From: Syntrophomonadaceae bacterium
GTDB lineage: Bacteria; Bacillota; Dethiobacteria; DTU022
Direction: 5' to 3'
NCBI GenBank assembly: GCA_007127255.1
Contig: SKZS01000184.1
Location: forward strand, 1 to 8,081
Length of the DNA: 8,081 bases
Below are positions 5,906 to 8,081 of the stretch, piece by piece; position 1 is the stretch's first letter, and each line of letters opens with the position of its first letter. The notes below the pieces were generated by a model. It saw only the letters and a program-made list of their open reading frames with translations, was not told the origin of the DNA and ran no database searches. The translations under genes were made by a program, and so were the position numbers.

Positions 5906-5934
5906 TTGTGAAAGGGAGTTTAATATGTTATATT
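5906..5934 (+). promoter_or_regulatory. Sigma-A-like promoter for the FMN-binding-domain gene
   Basis: TTGTGA (5906-5911) and TATATT (5929-5934) are separated by 17 bp, matching the consensus at 4 of 6 and 5 of 6 positions. A transcript would begin near 5941, giving a leader of about 45 nt before the GTG start at 5987. It lies directly after the palindromic repeat, consistent with a new transcription unit. Confidence 0.55.
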
Positions 5935-5986
5935 ATCCTGACAGGTTAATACATTGATAAAAATAATGTAGAAGGGAGTTAGGTAA

Positions 5987-6388
5987 GTGAGAAAAAACAA
6001 AAAGGTAATATTTATAATTCTCGCCGTTATTCTGGTTGTTGGAGGAGCTTTTGCCGCCAGATATATTTCCGAAATCAGAAGTTACCGGCAGGCTGTGGAA
6101 GAGATGACTATAGGCGAAGTAGACCTTTCCACAGTACCTGATGGCATCTATAGCGGTTCGCACGAAACTGTATGGATCGGCGCAACGGTTGAAGTTTCTG
6201 TCAAGGACCACCGGATCACTGAGATTAAACTGGATCACCGGCACGACCGGGGCGAAGCTGCGGAAGTAATTCCGGACCATGTAGTTGAAGCGCAGTCTCT
6301 GCATGTTGATACGATCAGCAGTGTAACCTACAGTTCCAAGATAATACTTAAAGCCATTGAAAACGCCCTGAACAGTGCAGCGGAATGA
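5987..6388 (+). CDS. Membrane-tethered FMN-binding-domain protein
   Basis: A 133-aa protein. A basic start (RKNKK) and a hydrophobic segment, residues 7-24, form a signal anchor with no lipobox cysteine, so the rest should be outside the membrane. The remainder matches the FMN-binding domain found in NqrC/RnfG and in many Gram-positive surface proteins: PDGIYSGSHE (51-60), the two-strand VEVSVKDHRITEIKLDHR (68-85), then the C-terminal motif DTISSVTYSSK (108-118). In relatives the threonine of the SGAT-type motif is the covalent flavin site; the equivalent here is Thr114. The residues before it are Ser-Val instead of Gly-Ala, which is atypical. The likely role is extracytoplasmic electron transfer through covalently bound flavin, but no NQR/RNF subunits are in the window, and flavin attachment would need an ApbE-type transferase encoded elsewhere. 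The GTG start at 5987 is supported by GGGAG at 5974-5978, 8 nt upstream. It has its own promoter. Confidence 0.85.
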   Translation: MRKNKKVIFIILAVILVVGGAFAARYISEIRSYRQAVEEMTIGEVDLSTVPDGIYSGSHETVWIGATVEVSVKDHRITEIKLDHRHDRGEAAEVIPDHVVEAQSLHVDTISSVTYSSKIILKAIENALNSAAE

Positions 6389-6524
6389 TTATACCCTAAC
6401 CTGCATAGAGGCAAACAGGTAACGAGCCTAAATGCAAACAGAGAAGGATCCCTTAATTAAATATATGGTTAAATCTTTTTTTTATAGTTTAGTGCAAAAT
6501 TAATATCAACTGGAGTAATGTTAA

Positions 6525-7739
6525 ATGCAAGAAAAAGCTATTGCCCCTGTACAGTCCGGAGAAAGAATAAATGAAATTGATATGATTCGGGGAGTAGCCC
6601 TGTTCGGAATTTTGATAGTAAACATGGCTTTTTTTAAGTCCCCGTTTTTCGATTTAAGACTGCCCTCAAATTATCCTGAAGGAATTGAAAGGATAAGCGC
6701 TTATTTTATCCAGCTTTTTTTTACTGGCAATTTTTATGCTATCTTCTCTTTTCTCTTTGGCCTCGGTTTCTATATTTTCATGGACAGAACAATGCAGAAA
6801 GGCCTGGAGTTGAAGCCTTTATATCGTCGTCGCCTTTTTGCCCTCATGGTTTTCGGTCTTTTGCATATAATCTTATTCTGGTCAGGTGATATTCTTTTTA
6901 ACTATGCCATAGTAGGTTTTATCCTTTTGTCATTTCGCAATAAGCCTCTGCAGGCAATAAAAAAATGGATTATTAGCCTATTCATGGTTTCCTTTATACT
7001 GAATATGGTTCTGATCGTTTTTAAAGGAATTGGAGAAATCATTGGCGATGAAAAATATCATGCAGTTGTCGACCAAATGCTGGCCGAGGCCATTTTAAAG
7101 TACACTGAAGCAGGCTTTGTGGAGCTTCTTTTATACAGGCTGGTTAATGAAGCTCCATACATGCTGATTGGGGTAATCTTCTGGATTCCACAGGTTTTGG
7201 CATTTTTTCTCTGCGGATTATATGTAGGGAAAATAGGCATCTTTAAAGATATACCTGCTCATATTCCACTTTTAAAGAAAATACGCTTTTGGGGTTTTCT
7301 GATTGGCGGCTTATTATTAATACTATTGGTTCTATTTGATAGCGGCACAATTACAACCAATGAATTAATAAACCTATCTATGCTCAGCGGTATTAATTAC
7401 CTGGCATCACTTTTCCTTTTCCCTGCCTATGTTACTTCTATAATACTGGCGGCTCAAAATGCTACCTGGAATAAAATCCTCAGCCCTATAGCATCAGCCG
7501 GTAAAATGGCCCTGACCAATTACCTTTCTCAAACTTTAATCTGTGTAATAATCTTTTATGGTTTTGGATTCGGATTCTACGGTCAATTAACTATATATCA
7601 CGGAATAATGCTGACTGTCGCTATTTTCCTGCTGCAGGTTTTTTGGAGTAGTATATGGATGAAAAGATTCAGGTTTGGCCCAATGGAATGGGTTTGGAGG
7701 ACTATTACTTATAAAAAACGTTTTCCTATTTCCAGGTAA
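6525..7739 (+). CDS. DUF418/YeiB-family polytopic membrane protein
   Basis: A 404-aa integral membrane protein, normal for the family. The N-terminal signature RINEIDMIRGVALFGILIVN (14-33) opens the first span. Further family landmarks are FWSGDILFNYAIVG (118-131), SAGKMALTNYLSQT (324-337) and the C-terminal FGPMEWVWRTITY (384-396). About nine to ten hydrophobic spans are visible. Relatives such as YeiB and Bacillus YxaH/YrkO-like proteins are poorly characterised; a transport or acyltransferase-like role has been suggested from their resemblance to acyltransferase-3 proteins, but no biochemical function can be given here. ATG 6525 follows GGAG (6512-6515) at 9 nt. An overlapping ATG at 6518 is out of frame. 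The 136-nt gap from the FMN-binding gene shows no clear terminator or promoter, so the two could be cotranscribed or independent. Confidence 0.92.
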   Translation: MQEKAIAPVQSGERINEIDMIRGVALFGILIVNMAFFKSPFFDLRLPSNYPEGIERISAYFIQLFFTGNFYAIFSFLFGLGFYIFMDRTMQKGLELKPLYRRRLFALMVFGLLHIILFWSGDILFNYAIVGFILLSFRNKPLQAIKKWIISLFMVSFILNMVLIVFKGIGEIIGDEKYHAVVDQMLAEAILKYTEAGFVELLLYRLVNEAPYMLIGVIFWIPQVLAFFLCGLYVGKIGIFKDIPAHIPLLKKIRFWGFLIGGLLLILLVLFDSGTITTNELINLSMLSGINYLASLFLFPAYVTSIILAAQNATWNKILSPIASAGKMALTNYLSQTLICVIIFYGFGFGFYGQLTIYHGIMLTVAIFLLQVFWSSIWMKRFRFGPMEWVWRTITYKKRFPISR

Positions 7740-7793
7740 GTATAGGGCAAGACAATACTTTATATCAATTGACTTAAGCAGGCCTGAAAGCGA

Positions 7794-7821
7794 AATATAG
7801 CTATAAGCATGAATTTGTCAA
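7794..7821 (-). promoter_or_regulatory. Near-consensus promoter on the minus strand, facing the DUF418 3' end
   Basis: On the minus strand, a perfect TTGACA (plus 7816-7821) and TATATT (plus 7794-7799, 5 of 6) are separated by 16 bp. Initiation near 7787 would read antisense into the end of the DUF418 gene. No minus-strand gene follows. It lies just beyond the hairpin at 7836-7863, so it would start a new transcript rather than continue that of the AraC-effector-domain gene. Confidence 0.4.
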
Positions 7822-7835
7822 GATATAAAGCAGGT

Positions 7836-7863
7836 AAAGCGGGAGGAGTGAGCCCCCCGCTTT
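7836..7863. terminator. Hairpin between convergent genes, possible bidirectional terminator
   Basis: AAAGCGGG (7836-7843) and CCCGCTTT (7856-7863) form a perfect 8-bp GC-rich stem with a 12-nt loop that can pair further (GG with CC). It lies between the DUF418 stop (7739) and the minus-strand stop at 7883. Only TTT directly follows on each side, so termination strength is moderate. The T-run at 7878-7884 is too far away to be its tail. Confidence 0.5.
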
Positions 7864-7882
7864 GGCTGACACTACTGTTTTT

Positions 7883-8081
7883 TTACAGCGGTTTTACACC
7901 AATGCAGATATCGACAATCGATTTTCCTTCCGGGTGGGTTTTCGGATCGTTATAAAACATTTCAAAGCAGGGACGGTCGTCAGGCTGGTAGCCACTTTCG
8001 GGTAACCAGGTCCTGTAAACCCAGTCCCAGGCTTCCTGGTATTCATGATCGCTTAGCTCGAAGCGGGCGAGGGCATATTTA
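7883..8081 (-). CDS. GyrI-like / AraC effector-binding-domain protein, C-terminal part (5' end beyond the window)
   Basis: The minus strand reads 65 codons into a TAA at 7885-7883, and the gene continues past the right edge. The visible peptide includes KYALARFELSDHEYQEAWDW, then RTWLPESGYQPDDRPCFEMF and YNDPKTHPEGKSIVDICIGV, ending KPL. This is the C-terminal half of the SHS2-type effector-binding fold: the Trp-Leu-Pro-x-Ser-Gly-Tyr turn, the Pro-x-Phe-Glu strand (Glu40 of the visible part, the usual ligand-contacting glutamate) and the final strand. The domain binds small amphipathic or cationic molecules and occurs alone (GyrI/SbmC-like) or fused to AraC- or MerR-type DNA-binding domains. 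Which applies cannot be told without the missing 5' part. Confidence 0.85.
   Translation of the reverse strand, partial: KYALARFELSDHEYQEAWDWVYRTWLPESGYQPDDRPCFEMFYNDPKTHPEGKSIVDICIGVKPL

Noticed and set aside
5925..5957. Ten-codon leader frame (MLYYPDRLIH) with GGGAG 6 nt upstream, before the FMN-binding gene.
   Set aside because: Its start codon lies inside the predicted promoter (overlapping the spacer and -10), upstream of the expected transcription start, so it would not be translated from that transcript.

Overview
The window looks like a chromosomal stretch from a low-to-medium-GC Firmicute, probably an anaerobic clostridial lineage of the Peptococcaceae/Syntrophomonadaceae kind. This is inferred from the AGGAGG-type ribosome binding sites, GTG/TTG starts, sigma-A-like promoters and gene content (YeiB/DUF418, FMN-binding domain, PflA/AmrS-like radical SAM, GNAT). 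No rRNA, tRNA or taxon-specific marker is present, so the placement is tentative.

Left part (1-1079): a terminator-like hairpin precedes a minimal nucleotidyltransferase gene. This is followed, with a 7-nt overlap, by the first 41 codons of what looks like its HEPN/HepT-like toxin partner. The rest of the toxin gene is missing, and about 370 bp of non-coding, probably mobile-element-derived sequence takes its place. The antitoxin also carries changes at catalytic positions, so the module looks dead or decaying.

Middle-left (1080-3096): a GNAT acetyltransferase whose best ribosome binding site points at an ATA codon rather than a normal start, a 300-bp gene-free gap, then a radical SAM protein with CxxxCxxC cluster ligands and extra N-terminal cysteine pairs.

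Middle (3097-5986): two near-identical palindromic repeat elements of about 80 bp (3120-3207 and 5818-5898) flank a 2.7-kb segment. It contains a previously hidden 35-codon single-span membrane protein gene on the minus strand (3356-3463) and, divergently, a 734-aa membrane-anchored alpha/beta hydrolase with five predicted membrane spans, an exported catalytic domain and a C-terminal beta-rich domain.

Right part (5987-8081): a membrane-tethered FMN-binding-domain protein with a good promoter, a DUF418/YeiB polytopic membrane protein, and, convergent with it, the 3' end of a GyrI-like/AraC effector-binding-domain gene. The two convergent genes are separated by a hairpin and by a near-consensus minus-strand promoter pointing back into DUF418. 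Most genes sit singly with their own signals. No multi-gene pathway is evident, and I do not see a clear undescribed defence or biosynthetic system. The best leads are the hidden small membrane protein, the palindromic repeat pair and the membrane hydrolase.
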